The position numbers and the translations under genes are program-made. Below the pieces are notes generated by a model, which was not told the origin of the DNA, made no database searches, and saw only the letters and a list, made by a program, of their open reading frames with translations. DNA of 64,000 nt from WHTK01 sp963711035 (GTDB taxonomy: Bacteria; Chloroflexota; Dehalococcoidia; DSTF01; WHTK01): positions 372,001 to 436,000 of the forward strand of contig CAVQCN010000001.1 of the NCBI GenBank assembly GCA_963711035.1, read 5' to 3'. Each line of letters opens with the position of its first letter. Position 1 is the stretch's first letter. Shown piece by piece: positions 24,207-33,481 of the stretch.

Positions 24207-24279
24207 GCGCTGGTAGCTCAGCGGATAGAGCGCAGCCCTGCGGAGGCTGAGGCCGTGGGTTCGAGTCCCACTCAGCGCG
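24207..24279 (+). tRNA. tRNA-Arg(GCG)
   Basis: Acceptor GCGCTGG/TCAGCGC (one G-T pair), anticodon arm CAGCC-CTGCGGA-GGCTG with anticodon GCG, TPsiC arm GTGGG-TTCGAGT-CCCAC, discriminator G and encoded CCA at 24280-24282. It reads CGC codons without needing inosine; most bacteria use ACG here. Confidence 0.9.
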
Positions 24280-24290
24280 CCATACGTGAA

Positions 24291-24325
24291 AAGGGACCGC
24301 CCCGAGAAGTCGGGGCGGTCCTTTA
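24291..24325. terminator. bidirectional Rho-independent terminator
   Basis: GGACCGCCCCGA pairs perfectly with TCGGGGCGGTCC (12 bp, with one extra G in the left arm). TTTA follows on the plus strand and CTTTTC on the minus strand, so it can end both the tRNA transcript and the convergent CAP-domain gene. Confidence 0.9.
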
Positions 24326-24356
24326 GTTCCGAACCGTGAGGCGGGACGCTAGTCCT

Positions 24357-25193
24357 CTAGCAGGACCAGCCCGTCTCCAGCACCCAGTAGGCGCCGTACG
24401 TGGAGCCAGCCTCGTAGTAGTAGCCGAGACCCGCGTCCGTGGCGCGCGGCTCCAGCAGGATGGCGCGGTGCTGCGAGCTGTTCATCCAGGCGGTTACCGC
24501 ACCCTGGGGACTCCCCTGGCCGGCGGAGAGGGCTTCACCCCAACAGGCGCCCGAATAACCCGACGCCGCGATGCGCGACTGGCTGGTGGAGCCGTCCGGC
24601 GCCGTGTGACCGAAGAAGTTGTTCACCGCCATGTACTGCGCATAGCCCTGCGCCGAGCTCATTAGCGAGGCGTTGGCGTTGAGCGGCGCAAGGCCGGCCT
24701 GCACGCGCTGGTCGTTGATCAGGCTGAGGGCCTCTTGCGCGGTGCTGGCATTCGCCGCGGCAAGCGCCGCTGGATCAGGCGTCGGCGTGTCGGTTGGCGT
24801 AACCGTCGCGGTTGGTGAAGGCGACTCAGTTGCCGTCTCGGAAGCATCAGCGCTGGAGACATCGGCAGCGGGCGAAGGCGTCGCAGTTGCGTCAGCAAAG
24901 GCCGCCTCTGCATCGAGCTCAGACGTCGGCGTCGCGGTGACGGTGGGCGCGGGCGAGGCCACCAGCTCGACGGTGGAGACAGGCGTCGTATTCGATGCGC
25001 TGCTCGCACGCAGCTGAGTAATCGACGCATCGGACGAGCGGCTTACCTCGGCCGCGCTCAGCGACGATGAGATCGAGACGCCACTTCCGGACTGGTTACT
25101 CTGGGCGGTGGCCGTAATCTCGGCCGCCGAGATTGGCACACAACCCACCACGAGCAACGCCGGTAGCAGCCACAGCGGCCAGCGGATTTTCAA
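24357..25193 (-). CDS. CAP/SCP-domain secreted lipoprotein
   Basis: A 278-residue exported protein. Residues 1-18 form a lipoprotein signal (LLPALLVVGC); residues 20-145 are a Ser/Thr/Ala/Pro linker; residues 150-278 form a CAP (cysteine-rich secretory/PR-1) domain with INDQRVQAGLAPL, FGHTAPDGST and AVTAWMNSSQHRAILL, including the His and Glu residues of the CAP cavity. A Cys at the extreme C-terminus may pair with the one in GACWGEA. The start is a TTG with weak upstream signal. Function in bacteria is uncertain; envelope attachment or small-molecule binding are possibilities. Confidence 0.85.
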   Translation of the reverse strand: MKIRWPLWLLPALLVVGCVPISAAEITATAQSNQSGSGVSISSSLSAAEVSRSSDASITQLRASSASNTTPVSTVELVASPAPTVTATPTSELDAEAAFADATATPSPAADVSSADASETATESPSPTATVTPTDTPTPDPAALAAANASTAQEALSLINDQRVQAGLAPLNANASLMSSAQGYAQYMAVNNFFGHTAPDGSTSQSRIAASGYSGACWGEALSAGQGSPQGAVTAWMNSSQHRAILLEPRATDAGLGYYYEAGSTYGAYWVLETGWSC

Positions 25194-25310
25194 TACAACA
25201 CTCTCGTCCTGGACGTCGCGGGGAGACGCTGCCCGACATAAGGCACCAAAGCAATGTAGATTCGCTGCATCGCCCGCGTCAAGTTTGCGGTCCGGGCGGT
25301 CGGGCCGTAC

Positions 25311-25520
25311 TCAGACCTTGAGCGCCAGTATCTCGCGGCTGAGGTTGCTTCCCTGCACGTGAATCCGCACGTCCATGACGCGCACTTTCGTCGTGCGACC
25401 GCCGCCCGTATCGATCACGACCTCGTCTCCCTTCTCGAAGCGGTAGTCCGTATCGAGGCTGGTAAGCAACTCTGCCTTGCGTGGCGAAAACGGGTCGGAC
25501 TCATAGAACTCGGTCTTCAT
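25311..25520 (-). CDS. small conserved hypothetical protein
   Basis: A 69-residue protein beginning MKTEFYESDPFSPRKAEL at the ATG at 25520, which has AAGGA 8 nt upstream. The middle (YRFEKGDEVVIDTGGGRTTKVRVMDV) reads as a small beta-barrel such as an SH3-like fold, and the end is ILALKV. No family was recognised. It lies about 97 nt downstream of the ABC permease on the same strand. Confidence 0.6.
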   Translation of the reverse strand: MKTEFYESDPFSPRKAELLTSLDTDYRFEKGDEVVIDTGGGRTTKVRVMDVRIHVQGSNLSREILALKV

Positions 25521-25616
25521 ACCTGTTTTCCTTCGTTGGCGCCGAGGAGGCGCTGTCGCCGGCGGCAACGCGCCTCTTTCGTCGCCAACTAGTTAACGAC
25601 ATCGCGAAGCCAATGG

Positions 25617-28600
25617 CTACTCGTATCGCAGCGCCTCGGCAATCGGGATACTGGCAGCCTGCCGCGACGGGATCAGCGTCATCAGCAACGCGAACCCGAA
25701 GGCCAGGGCGCTGATCACCGCCACCTCCGTCCACGGCACCGCGAAGGAGCTGACTCCCTGGTTCGCGAATGACTGCGTGATCAGCTGTCGCGCCAGGATC
25801 AGCGCGAAGACGACGCCGCTCAGTACGCCCATGAAGGCTATGAACGCCGACTCCAGCAGGAAGGTAAGGCCCACCATGTTGCGCGTATAGCCAAGCGCCC
25901 GCAGCATGCCGATCTGCTGGCGTCGCTCCACCACGGTACGGAAGGCGATGACGCCGACCGCCGCCACGCCAACGAACAGGCCCAACCCCATGAAGCCCTG
26001 CATCAGGTAGAAGAAGCTCGTGAAGGTCGAGTTCTGCTGGTCGAGCTGATAGCGCAGCGAGTCTGCCTGTGCGCCCGTGGTCAGCAAGGCGGACTCGATC
26101 TCGCGCGCCACCTCGCGGTTGTCGGCGCCGGGGACGGTCTGTACGTAGAAACGGCGCCCCTCCGGCGTACCGAACACGCTGTTGAAAGTCGATTGCGCCA
26201 GGTGCACGCCGAGGTACGGCGTGCTGGCGCCCATCTCGATGACGCCGATAACGGTGACGTCTGCCGAATGGCCGCTCTGCGCGTCGATGACGGTGAGCGG
26301 CAACGGGTCGAATGTCTTGGCATCGGCGGCGATGTTCTCGATGGCAGGCTGCGATCCGAAGCCGTTCCCGGACAGTGTGTTCGCATCGACGACGGCCAGC
26401 GATGGGTCCTTGGCCATGGCTGCCCAGACGGCGGCATCGCTGTCGTAGCCGCGCGCTCGAGCCTGCAGGCTGATGTCGGACTTCTGCAGGAAGGTCTGGT
26501 CGTCGCCGCGGATCGGTGTAGTTGGCCAGCTTGTCCGGCCGGTCGGGCGAGCAAATGCCATCACCGGTCGGCTCGCAGACACGCCCGCGGTCACTGCCGG
26601 CCAACGATACCGCTGCAACCGTGGTGATCTGCGAGACTGCGGGCGAATCAGCCTGCTGCAACGACGCCTGCAAGTTATCGATCGGGTTGTTGGGGTTCTC
26701 GTCGACGACGACGTCGAAGCCGCCCAAAGCCCGGTCGCTGAGCAGCAGACGGCTGAAGTTGTAGTTCATCGAGGACATGACAACGAGGGCAAACACGACC
26801 AGGCAGAACATCGCCATCGTCATGCCCGTGCGGGTGCGGTTGGCCAGCGGATAAGCAATCGCCATCTTGATGGAGGGAAGCAGCGCTCCCAGACCCTGCC
26901 CAAGCCGGTTCAACGGCCCCAGGATGAGGTCGGCGTTGTACACAACGACGAAGGTCGCTGCCAGCGTCACCATCAGGCCGCTGAGGAAGAACAGCTCGAT
27001 GCCGCCGTTGAGCTCGCCGAAGATGCGGTTGATGAGGCCGACGCTGAAGTCGATCTCCCAGATGTAGATGAGCAGTACGCCCAGGATGGTGTAGACCACG
27101 CGCTCGTTGGCGCCGAAGGACCGGATGATCAGCGCGATGCCGAGCGGCAGCACCGAGAGACCGAACAGCACCAGGAAGGCGCTGTGCTGGCCCGCGCCGG
27201 CGATAAGGGACGGGATGCTGACGAGCACGAGCAGCGGCCCTAGCTGCAGCGTCATGAAAACGCCGATCAGCAGACTGACCGGCAGGAACAGGATCGATAC
27301 CGCGCCGATACCGAAGCGAAACAGCCCAGGCATCGCAGACTGCGACACCGCATAGCTGATCAGAACGCCGACGATCATCAGCCCGCCGATGATGCTCAGA
27401 GGCGGTGCCACGGCCGTACCGACGCCGATGATGATGAGCGCCAGCAAGGTCACGCCACGGCGTCGCCAACCGCCCCTGTTGGTCGGCTTGAAGAAGAGGC
27501 CGAGGAGCGTGGGCCAGAAGCCACCGCCCCAGTGAGGCTTCGGCGCCGGCGGCTCGGGGATATCGCGGATGGCGCGCACGATGTTGATCTGGCTGATGCG
27601 CCATGACGAAACCGTGACAGTAAGGAACGTCAGCACGACGCCCAGAGAGTAAGAGATGATCACGCTGCGCGCCGTGACGTGGGCAGAGATGTTCAGGTCG
27701 AAGGTCGAGAAGATGCTCGCCATGATCCGGCTGATGATGAAGGCTACGAATACGCCCAGCGCTGTGCCCACCGCTGCGGCGGCGAGATTGTAGCCCATAC
27801 CTTCTGCCAGGAAGGTCTGCACGATATCGAGGCGCTTGGTACCGACCGCGCGAGCCATGCCCATCTCGGACTTCCGCTCGGCCGCCAGCATCACGAAGAT
27901 CATGAAGATCAGCAGCACGCCGGCGCCGATCGAGAAGAGACCAAACACGAGAAAGATGGTCGTGAAGATGCTGGCGCCCAGCTCGGCAATGTCGACGCCG
28001 GTCGCCTTGACCGTGGTCACTCCCAGGTGCGGCTCACCCGCCGCCACCTGAGGCTGCGTCTGGGTCAATGCGGCATTGATCACGTCTTCGACGGCGGAGG
28101 CGTTCGTGTAGCCGCCCCGCGCGTCGCCCTGGTTGGAGACGATGATCTGGTTGAGCTGCCCCGGAACGCCGAAGATGTCCTGCACGGCCGCGAGCGGCAT
28201 GACACCGCCGTCGAGGCTCGTCGAGACACCGCTGGCGCCACCAAGGCGGTTGTTGTCGACGATCGCCTTGACGGTGAGTTGATGCGCCTCCTGGCCGGCG
28301 AAGATCGAGATCGTCTGGCCCGCTTTCACGTCGAGCTCGTCCGCTGCGCTCTTGTCGATGTAGATCTCGTTCGGGCCGAGATCGCCGATGTTCAGGTGCC
28401 GGCCGCTGCTGGCGTCACGAATGTCGGGCAGCGAGTCGGCGGCCTGCGGGTCCACCCCGAGCAGGTGGAAGAGGGGCGAGCTCAGGCGCTGGTCCAGGTT
28501 CACCGCCGCCGCCACGTCGCCGTACACAGGCACGACGGCATCGACGAGCGGGCTCTGCTGGATCTGCGTCACCAGCGATTGGGCAGAATCCTGTGTGAAG

Positions 28601-28956
28601 GTCGCATCGCGCTGGACGACACCGCTTTCGTCGCCGCCCGCGTTCGAGCTCTTATCCGAGACCTGGACCTGGATCGTCTCGTCAACCGAGCCGAGACGAG
28701 AGTAGACCTCGCTCGTGATGCTGCGATTGACCGTGTCGCCGGTCGTGAACGCGGCGGAGATGATCAGGGTGCTGAGCATGAGACCCAGCACGATGAGCGT
28801 CGTCTGGGCGCGGCGGCGCGGGATGTTGCGCAGCCCCATCTTGAACATGATCGGGTTGCGCCATGCCACGTAGACGACGCTGATCAACGAGAGGGCGAGC
28901 AGGATGAGCAGCGCCACCATGATCGTGTTCATGGGGACGCCGAACAGGCTATTCAT
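25617..28956 (-). pseudogene. MacB/FtsX-type ABC transporter permease, frameshifted
   Basis: A permease of about 1110 residues with two FtsX-type modules. From the ATG at 28956: TM segment (about 10-30), a second near 50-70, a periplasmic MacB-like domain to about 310, three FtsX helices (to about 450), a helix-rich middle (about 480-700), a second periplasmic domain and final FtsX helices ending SIPIAEALRYE. Near 26517 (residue 813, after LANYT) the frame breaks. The homologous sequence resumes one frame over (PIRGDDQTFLQKSDI); skipping one base repairs it. It follows the ATPase gene by 9 nt, so the two form one exporter or lipoprotein-extrusion system. Error versus true inactivation is unresolved. 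Confidence 0.8.
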
Positions 28957-28965
28957 GGCAGCGGC

Positions 28966-29712
28966 TCAGCGGGCGGTGGCCGACGAAGCGGTGCGGCCGC
29001 GCTCTGTCTGGACTTCGTCGACGATTTCGCCGTCCAGCATGTTGATGATGCGGTTCGTCCGTTCGGCGACGCGGATGTCGTGCGTAACGATGACGAAGGT
29101 CTGGTTGTTGCGCTGATTGAGGTCGACGACCAGGTCCATGATCTCGTCCGCATTCTTCGAGTCGAGGTCGCCGGTCGGCTCGTCCGCCCACACGATGGCT
29201 GGTTCGTTGACCAGGGCGCGCGCGATGGTTACGCGCTGACGCTGGCCGCCGGAAAGCTGCGCCGGACGGTGGTTGGCCCAGTCGCCGAGGTGCACGAGGG
29301 AAAGCGCCTGTATCGCCCGCTCGCGGGCCTCCCTGGCGCGAATGCCGCTTACCAGCAGCGGCATCTCCACATTTTCGACGGCGCTGAGGACGGGCAGCAG
29401 GTTATAGAACTGAAAGACGAAACCCATGCTGCGCGCCCGGTAGGCGCTCTTGTCGTTGTCGGAAAGCTCGCTGATATCGACGCCGCCGACCTTCACGTAG
29501 CCGGAGTCGATCTCGTCGAGGCCGCTGATGCAGTTGAGCAAGGTCGTCTTGCCGCATCCGGACGGACCCATGATGGCGACCATGTCGCCCTTCGGCACGA
29601 CGAAGCTGACGCCGCGCAGCGCCTGCACGACGACGTTATCGGTGTGATACGTCTTGACGACGCGATTGGCTTCTACCGCGTGTTCGGGTTCGGAGGAGTC
29701 AGACGAATTCAA
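28966..29712 (-). CDS. ABC transporter ATP-binding protein (LolD/MacB type)
   Basis: A 248-residue ATPase partner of the downstream permease. Walker A GPSGCGKTT (about 49-57), Q-loop FQFYNLLP, signature LSGGQRQR (about 153-160), Walker B IVWADEPTGDLD and switch VTHD are intact. It starts at a TTG with GGGAGGG 5 nt upstream. Together with the FtsX-type permease it belongs to the type VII/MacB-like family that moves lipoproteins or extrudes molecules from the membrane. The gene diverges from the ferritin-like gene at 29889. Confidence 0.95.
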   Translation of the reverse strand: MNSSDSSEPEHAVEANRVVKTYHTDNVVVQALRGVSFVVPKGDMVAIMGPSGCGKTTLLNCISGLDEIDSGYVKVGGVDISELSDNDKSAYRARSMGFVFQFYNLLPVLSAVENVEMPLLVSGIRAREARERAIQALSLVHLGDWANHRPAQLSGGQRQRVTIARALVNEPAIVWADEPTGDLDSKNADEIMDLVVDLNQRNNQTFVIVTHDIRVAERTNRIINMLDGEIVDEVQTERGRTASSATAR

Positions 29713-29888
29713 GGTACCCTCCCGGGGAGGAAATTTCGAAAAACGGTGCGCTCAGCGAAAAGTGAACTGTCATTCGATTTTATGGTACTGCCACGCATGA
29801 GCTCAAATCGTGCAACGGCTCTTACCACTGTACCGGGTACGATGAATGCTGCAACCAACCTGCCGATGACTAGCCATGGAGGACTCAG

Positions 29889-30428
29889 GTGCAACAGCAA
29901 CAACCCTTTCTCAGCGACATCCAGGAGCTGCGGCGGCGTGCCCGCCAGGACATGGAACAGGGCGCCATCACCTCGAGCTACGGCCTTAGCCTCGATGAAG
30001 CGCACAGAGTCCTGAACTCGGTCCTGGCGTCGGAACTCGTCTGCGTGCTGCGATACAAGCGCCACTACTACATGGCTCAGGGACTGCAGGCCGACCCTAT
30101 CGCCCAGGAGTTCCTGCAACACGCCAACGATGAGCAGCTGCACGCCGACCAGGTAGCCCTGCGCATCACCCAGCTCGGCGGCGCGCCCGACTTCAACCCG
30201 GAAGGCCTTCTCACCCGAGGCGTCGCCGAGTATCAGGAAGGCAACACGCTGGTCGAGATGATCCAGGAAGACCTCGTCGCCGAGCGCGTCGTCATCCAGT
30301 GGTACGGCGAGATCGTCCGCTGGTTCGGCGAGAAGGACTCGACCTCCCGCCGCCTCATGGAAGACCTGCTGGCCAAGGAAGAAGAGCACGCCGACGATCT
30401 CGCAGACCTTCTGACCGACATGAGTTAA
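29889..30428 (+). CDS. ferritin-like (bacterioferritin-type) protein
   Basis: A 179-residue four-helix protein. ASELVCVLRYKRHYY, HANDEQLHADQ, QEDLVAERVVIQWY and AKEEEHADDLADLL supply the Glu and His residues of a di-iron centre (about E49, E82, H85, E128, E163, H166). It probably oxidises and stores iron or protects DNA from oxidants. The GTG at 29889 has GGAGG 6 nt upstream. It is monocistronic; the 176-nt divergent region before it is AT-richer and likely holds promoters in both directions. Confidence 0.85.
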   Translation: MQQQQPFLSDIQELRRRARQDMEQGAITSSYGLSLDEAHRVLNSVLASELVCVLRYKRHYYMAQGLQADPIAQEFLQHANDEQLHADQVALRITQLGGAPDFNPEGLLTRGVAEYQEGNTLVEMIQEDLVAERVVIQWYGEIVRWFGEKDSTSRRLMEDLLAKEEEHADDLADLLTDMS

Positions 30429-30614
30429 CAGGCCTCTCGGCGCAAGCGAAGTCGATGAGCCGGCCTTCAGGACGACCTTCCGTCCACCGCGAACGGCACC
30501 GGTACTCGCTTCGTCTCGAACCACCAACCTCCTGTTATCTGAACCGCCCGGCGAAGAATCTCTCCTCGGAGCGCGCTGGGGGATGAGATTACGGGGCGTG
30601 GCAGCGCCGAAGGC

Positions 30615-30642
30615 CAGATTCCTCACTCCGTTCGGAATAACA
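30615..30642. repeat. short dispersed repeat, copy 3
   Basis: CAGATTCCTCACTCC then GTTCGGAATAACA matches the copies at 12564-12593 and 16427-16452. The rest of the spacer 30429-30659 shows no coding sequence or hairpin of note. Confidence 0.45.
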
Positions 30643-30659
30643 ATGGCCAGCGTCGGCTC

Positions 30660-30899
30660 CTACTTGCGCAGGGCGTCGCGCAGCCGTTCGTAGTCCGCCT
30701 CGTTGAGCTCGCCGCGGGCGAGACGCAGCTTCAGCACGTCCTCCGGTTCGCTCCGATCGTAGCGGCCAAAGCGGTCGTAGCGCCGCCAGCGCCAGAAGCC
30801 GCCGAAGAAGCAGCCAAACCAGAATAAGGCGAAGAAGATCAGCAATGGTACCCAGAAGAAGAACGGCCAGAAGCCGTGATGGGCGTAAAGCAACACCAT
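30660..30899 (-). CDS. SHOCT-domain membrane protein
   Basis: A 79-residue protein with one very aromatic membrane segment (about 10-37), a basic Arg/Tyr-rich juxtamembrane stretch and a C-terminal SHOCT motif (EDVLKLRLARGELNEADYERLRDAL). AAAGGAGG lies 7 nt before the ATG. SHOCT proteins are often membrane-linked scaffolds; no partner is apparent. It is divergent from the TetR gene. Confidence 0.82.
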   Translation of the reverse strand: MVLLYAHHGFWPFFFWVPLLIFFALFWFGCFFGGFWRWRRYDRFGRYDRSEPEDVLKLRLARGELNEADYERLRDALRK

Positions 30900-30963
30900 G
30901 CTGTCGCCTCCTTTCTTTCGTACATACTGTCCGACTAATTACTGCTTTGTCAAGCCGCCCTGC

Positions 30964-30969
30964 TAGAAT
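30964..30969 (+). promoter_or_regulatory. -10 box of the TetR-tenA operon
   Basis: TAGAAT ends 9 nt before the TetR ATG at 30979 with no Shine-Dalgarno sequence in between, implying a leader of only a few bases. Confidence 0.5.
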
Positions 30970-30978
30970 CGCTGCGTT

Positions 30979-31596
30979 ATGGCGCCCCGGACCTATCAGC
31001 TTGGCCAGCGCGTCGCCGCCATCGAACGAACCCGTGAACGGATCATCGAGGCTGCGCGCGATCTGCTCGACGCCGACGGCGAGTTCACCGGCTTCAGCGT
31101 CGAGGCCGTGGCGAGGCGTGCCAGCGTCGCCCGCATGACGGTCTACTACCAGTTCTCATCCCGCGCCGGCCTGCTCGAGGCGGTTTACGACGATCTCGCC
31201 CGTCGCGGCCTGGTCGACCAATTACCCGGCGCCTTCCAGGTGCGAGACCCAGTCGCCGCCCTCTGCCGCGCCGTCGAGGCGTTCGTCCACTTCTGGGCGT
31301 CGGACCGCCGCATCATCCGGCGCCTGCGCGCGCTTACCAGCGTGGATGCCGAGATCGATGCCGGCATCCGTCAGCGCGACCAGTGGCGACGCGGCGTCCA
31401 TCGCCGGCTCGTATCGCGTCTGGTCGCTCCAGCCGTGCAGGAGCAGGCAGCGGAGGTCATGGCCGCAATCACCAGCTTCGAGACCTACGATCAGCTGGCG
31501 GACGATCGTAGCGAGGAGCAGGTTGCCTCTCTCATCCAGACGCTGGCTCTGCGCTACATCGAGAAAGAACCGCCTCTCACGGTGAGTGAGAGCTGA
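30979..31596 (+). CDS. TetR-family transcriptional regulator
   Basis: A 205-residue regulator with a helix-turn-helix near the N-terminus (SVEAVARRASVARMTVYYQFSSRAGLLEAVY, about 35-70) and a variable all-helical ligand domain. Its stop overlaps the tenA start by 1 nt, so it probably controls its own operon including tenA. Ligand unknown. A pyrimidine or thiamine breakdown product is an attractive guess from context only. Confidence 0.9.
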   Translation: MAPRTYQLGQRVAAIERTRERIIEAARDLLDADGEFTGFSVEAVARRASVARMTVYYQFSSRAGLLEAVYDDLARRGLVDQLPGAFQVRDPVAALCRAVEAFVHFWASDRRIIRRLRALTSVDAEIDAGIRQRDQWRRGVHRRLVSRLVAPAVQEQAAEVMAAITSFETYDQLADDRSEEQVASLIQTLALRYIEKEPPLTVSES

Positions 31597-32264
31597 TGCC
31601 ACCCCTCTCCGATGAGCTGCGTGTGCTTGCCGACGACATCTGGACGGCGCAGCATGAGCACCCGTTCGTGCTCGGCATCGGCGACGGCAGCGTCGACCGC
31701 GAGCAGTTCCAGTTCTGGGTGAAGCAGGACTACCTCTTCCTTATCGAGTACGCGCGCCTGTTCGCCATCGCGACAGCGCGCGCGCCCAGCCTGGAGCTGA
31801 TGCGCCGCTTTGCCGACCTGACCCAGAACACGCTCTCGACCGAGATGGAGTTGCATCGCGCCTACGCTGCCGACTTCGGCATCAGCGCGGAGGAGCTCGA
31901 AGCCGGCGTCAAGGCGCCGACGACGCAGGCCTACACCGACTTCCTGCTGCGCACCGCCTCGATCGGCGATTTCACTTCGCTGGTGGCGGCGCTGCTGCCC
32001 TGCATGTGGGGCTTCTGCGAGATCGGCCTGGCGCTGCGGGAGCGCGGCCTGCCGGACGATCCGCTCTGCGTGCGCTGGATCGAGATGTACTCGTCTCCCG
32101 AGTTCGTGGAGCTCACGCAGTGGTGCCGCGACGTGCTGGACGGCCTGACAGACGAACTGACGGTGGACGAGCGAGAGCCGCTGGGCGAGGTATTTCTCAC
32201 GAGCAGCCGTTACGAGCTGCGTTTCTGGCAGATGGCGTCTACGCTGGAGGCCTGGGAGCTCTAA
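31596..32264 (+). CDS. tenA: TenA-family protein (aminopyrimidine aminohydrolase/thiaminase II)
   Basis: A 222-residue TenA-fold protein. TenA salvages thiamine by hydrolysing 4-amino-5-aminomethyl-2-methylpyrimidine. WVKQDYLFLIEYARLFA supplies the active-site Asp (D45), LLPCMWGF the catalytic Cys (C136), and SSRYELRFWQMA the C-terminal Glu. Coupling to a TetR gene instead of a thiamine riboswitch is unusual for this family. A role in another pathway is possible, as some TenA-like proteins act in haem or quinone chemistry. Confidence 0.85.
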   Translation: MPPLSDELRVLADDIWTAQHEHPFVLGIGDGSVDREQFQFWVKQDYLFLIEYARLFAIATARAPSLELMRRFADLTQNTLSTEMELHRAYAADFGISAEELEAGVKAPTTQAYTDFLLRTASIGDFTSLVAALLPCMWGFCEIGLALRERGLPDDPLCVRWIEMYSSPEFVELTQWCRDVLDGLTDELTVDEREPLGEVFLTSSRYELRFWQMASTLEAWEL

Positions 32265-32265
32265 G

Positions 32266-33138
32266 CTACTCGTCGTCCTTGGACGACTGCCGCAGGAAGT
32301 CTTCGATGTCCTTGACGATCATTTCGGTCGCCGGCAGGTCGACGGGCGGCTCGTTGCCGCGCTGCTCCTCATCGACGCGTTCTTCCAGCGTCCGAACGTA
32401 GTCGGAGACCTCGCTGTTCTTGGCCGTGGCCTCGTTGAGCTGCGCATCGAAGGCGGCCGAAGCGCGGACCATGCGTCCCAGCGGCACCTCGACCTCGAGC
32501 ATCGAGGTCAGCGAGCGCAGGAGAGCTAGCGTCGCGGGCGGGTTCGGCGCGGCGGAGACGTAATGGGGCACGTTCGCCCAGATCGTCGCAGCGGGAATGT
32601 CGAGCTCGCGTAGGGTGGCGTTGAGAACGCCGTTGATGCCGGTCGGCCCCTCGTAGCGGCCGCCGCGCGTGGTGAGGCCGGCGCGCTTGCCCATCGCTTC
32701 GTCGGGAGCAGTGCCGCTGACGCGCAGCGGACGGGTGTGAGGATACTCGACGAACATGGCGCCCAGGCTGATCACCATTTTGATATTGAAGGTCTGAATG
32801 ACCTCCAGCAACGTCTGCACGTAGCTTTTCCAGCGCAGGTGCGGCTCGATACCGTTGAGGATGACAAGGTCTCGCTCATCGGTGTGATGGATGTGGAAGC
32901 TGTTCTCCGGCCAGTCGATCTGACGGTGGTCGCCGACGTAGCGCACGGTGGGACGCAGCTGGGTGAAGTCGAAGAACTCTTCCGCCTCTATCTCGGCCAG
33001 GCGATCCGCGTGCCAACGGTCGATGAGGTACTGGGCGGCGGAGGTTGCGGCACCGCCGGCGTCAGACCAACCCGCGAACGCCGCAATAAGGATCGGCTCT
33101 CGCAGTTCCGGTGTCTGAAGGACGCGAAGCGGGGTCAT
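32266..33138 (-). CDS. PAC2-family protein
   Basis: A 290-residue protein of the PAC2 (proteasome-assembly-chaperone-like) family: LIAAFAGWSDAGGAATSAAQYL at the start, LNGIEPHLRWKSYVQTLLE, GAMFVEYPHTRP and YEGPTGINGVLN in the middle. A C-terminal extension of about 80 residues is rich in Glu and predicted helical (EERVDEEQRG). The ATG at 33138 has GGAGG 8 nt upstream. A -10 TAGAAT (33186-33191, minus strand) lies about 50 nt before it, which rules out the GTG at 33195. The function of bacterial members is not known. It converges with tenA. Confidence 0.82.
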   Translation of the reverse strand: MTPLRVLQTPELREPILIAAFAGWSDAGGAATSAAQYLIDRWHADRLAEIEAEEFFDFTQLRPTVRYVGDHRQIDWPENSFHIHHTDERDLVILNGIEPHLRWKSYVQTLLEVIQTFNIKMVISLGAMFVEYPHTRPLRVSGTAPDEAMGKRAGLTTRGGRYEGPTGINGVLNATLRELDIPAATIWANVPHYVSAAPNPPATLALLRSLTSMLEVEVPLGRMVRASAAFDAQLNEATAKNSEVSDYVRTLEERVDEEQRGNEPPVDLPATEMIVKDIEDFLRQSSKDDE

Positions 33139-33241
33139 CTGGGTGGCCTCCAATCCAGGGGCGTCCGGCCACGTGTAATGTGGCAATTCTAGCACGTAGG
33201 ACGGGGCGCAACAGAGCCAACGCGAGCCGGGGAAAGGGTGG

Positions 33242-33314
33242 TGCCGAGGGCCGGACTTGAACCGGCGACCCCAGCTTTTTCAGAGCTGTGCTCTACCGAC
33301 TGAGCTACCTCGGC
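33242..33314 (-). tRNA. tRNA-Phe(GAA)
   Basis: On the minus strand: acceptor GCCGAGG/CCTCGGC, anticodon arm CAGCT-CTGAAAA-AGCTG with anticodon GAA, TPsiC arm GCCGG-TTCAAGT-CCGGC, discriminator A, and encoded CCA at 33239-33241. Confidence 0.95.
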
Positions 33315-33481
33315 GTGGGGACAGAGGCCACTATAGTGAGCGCCTCGCGAGCAAGTCAAATGAAGCCGCGGAGGGCCGGCAGACGGCGTCTCGGGAAGCC
33401 TCTCATCTGAATCTTGTGACGCTTGACACTAAATATGGCCACTCCTATGCTGCGAAGGCCGAAGAGAGGGAGGGGATCCGT

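Noticed and set aside
27679..30015. Long plus-strand frame opposite the ABC transporter genes
   Set aside because: It is antisense to well-supported ATPase and permease genes and its composition (Asp/Arg/His-rich) is that of a shadow frame.
30900..30978. Thiamine riboswitch ahead of TetR-tenA
   Set aside because: The leader before TetR would be only a few bases and no THI-box element is visible.
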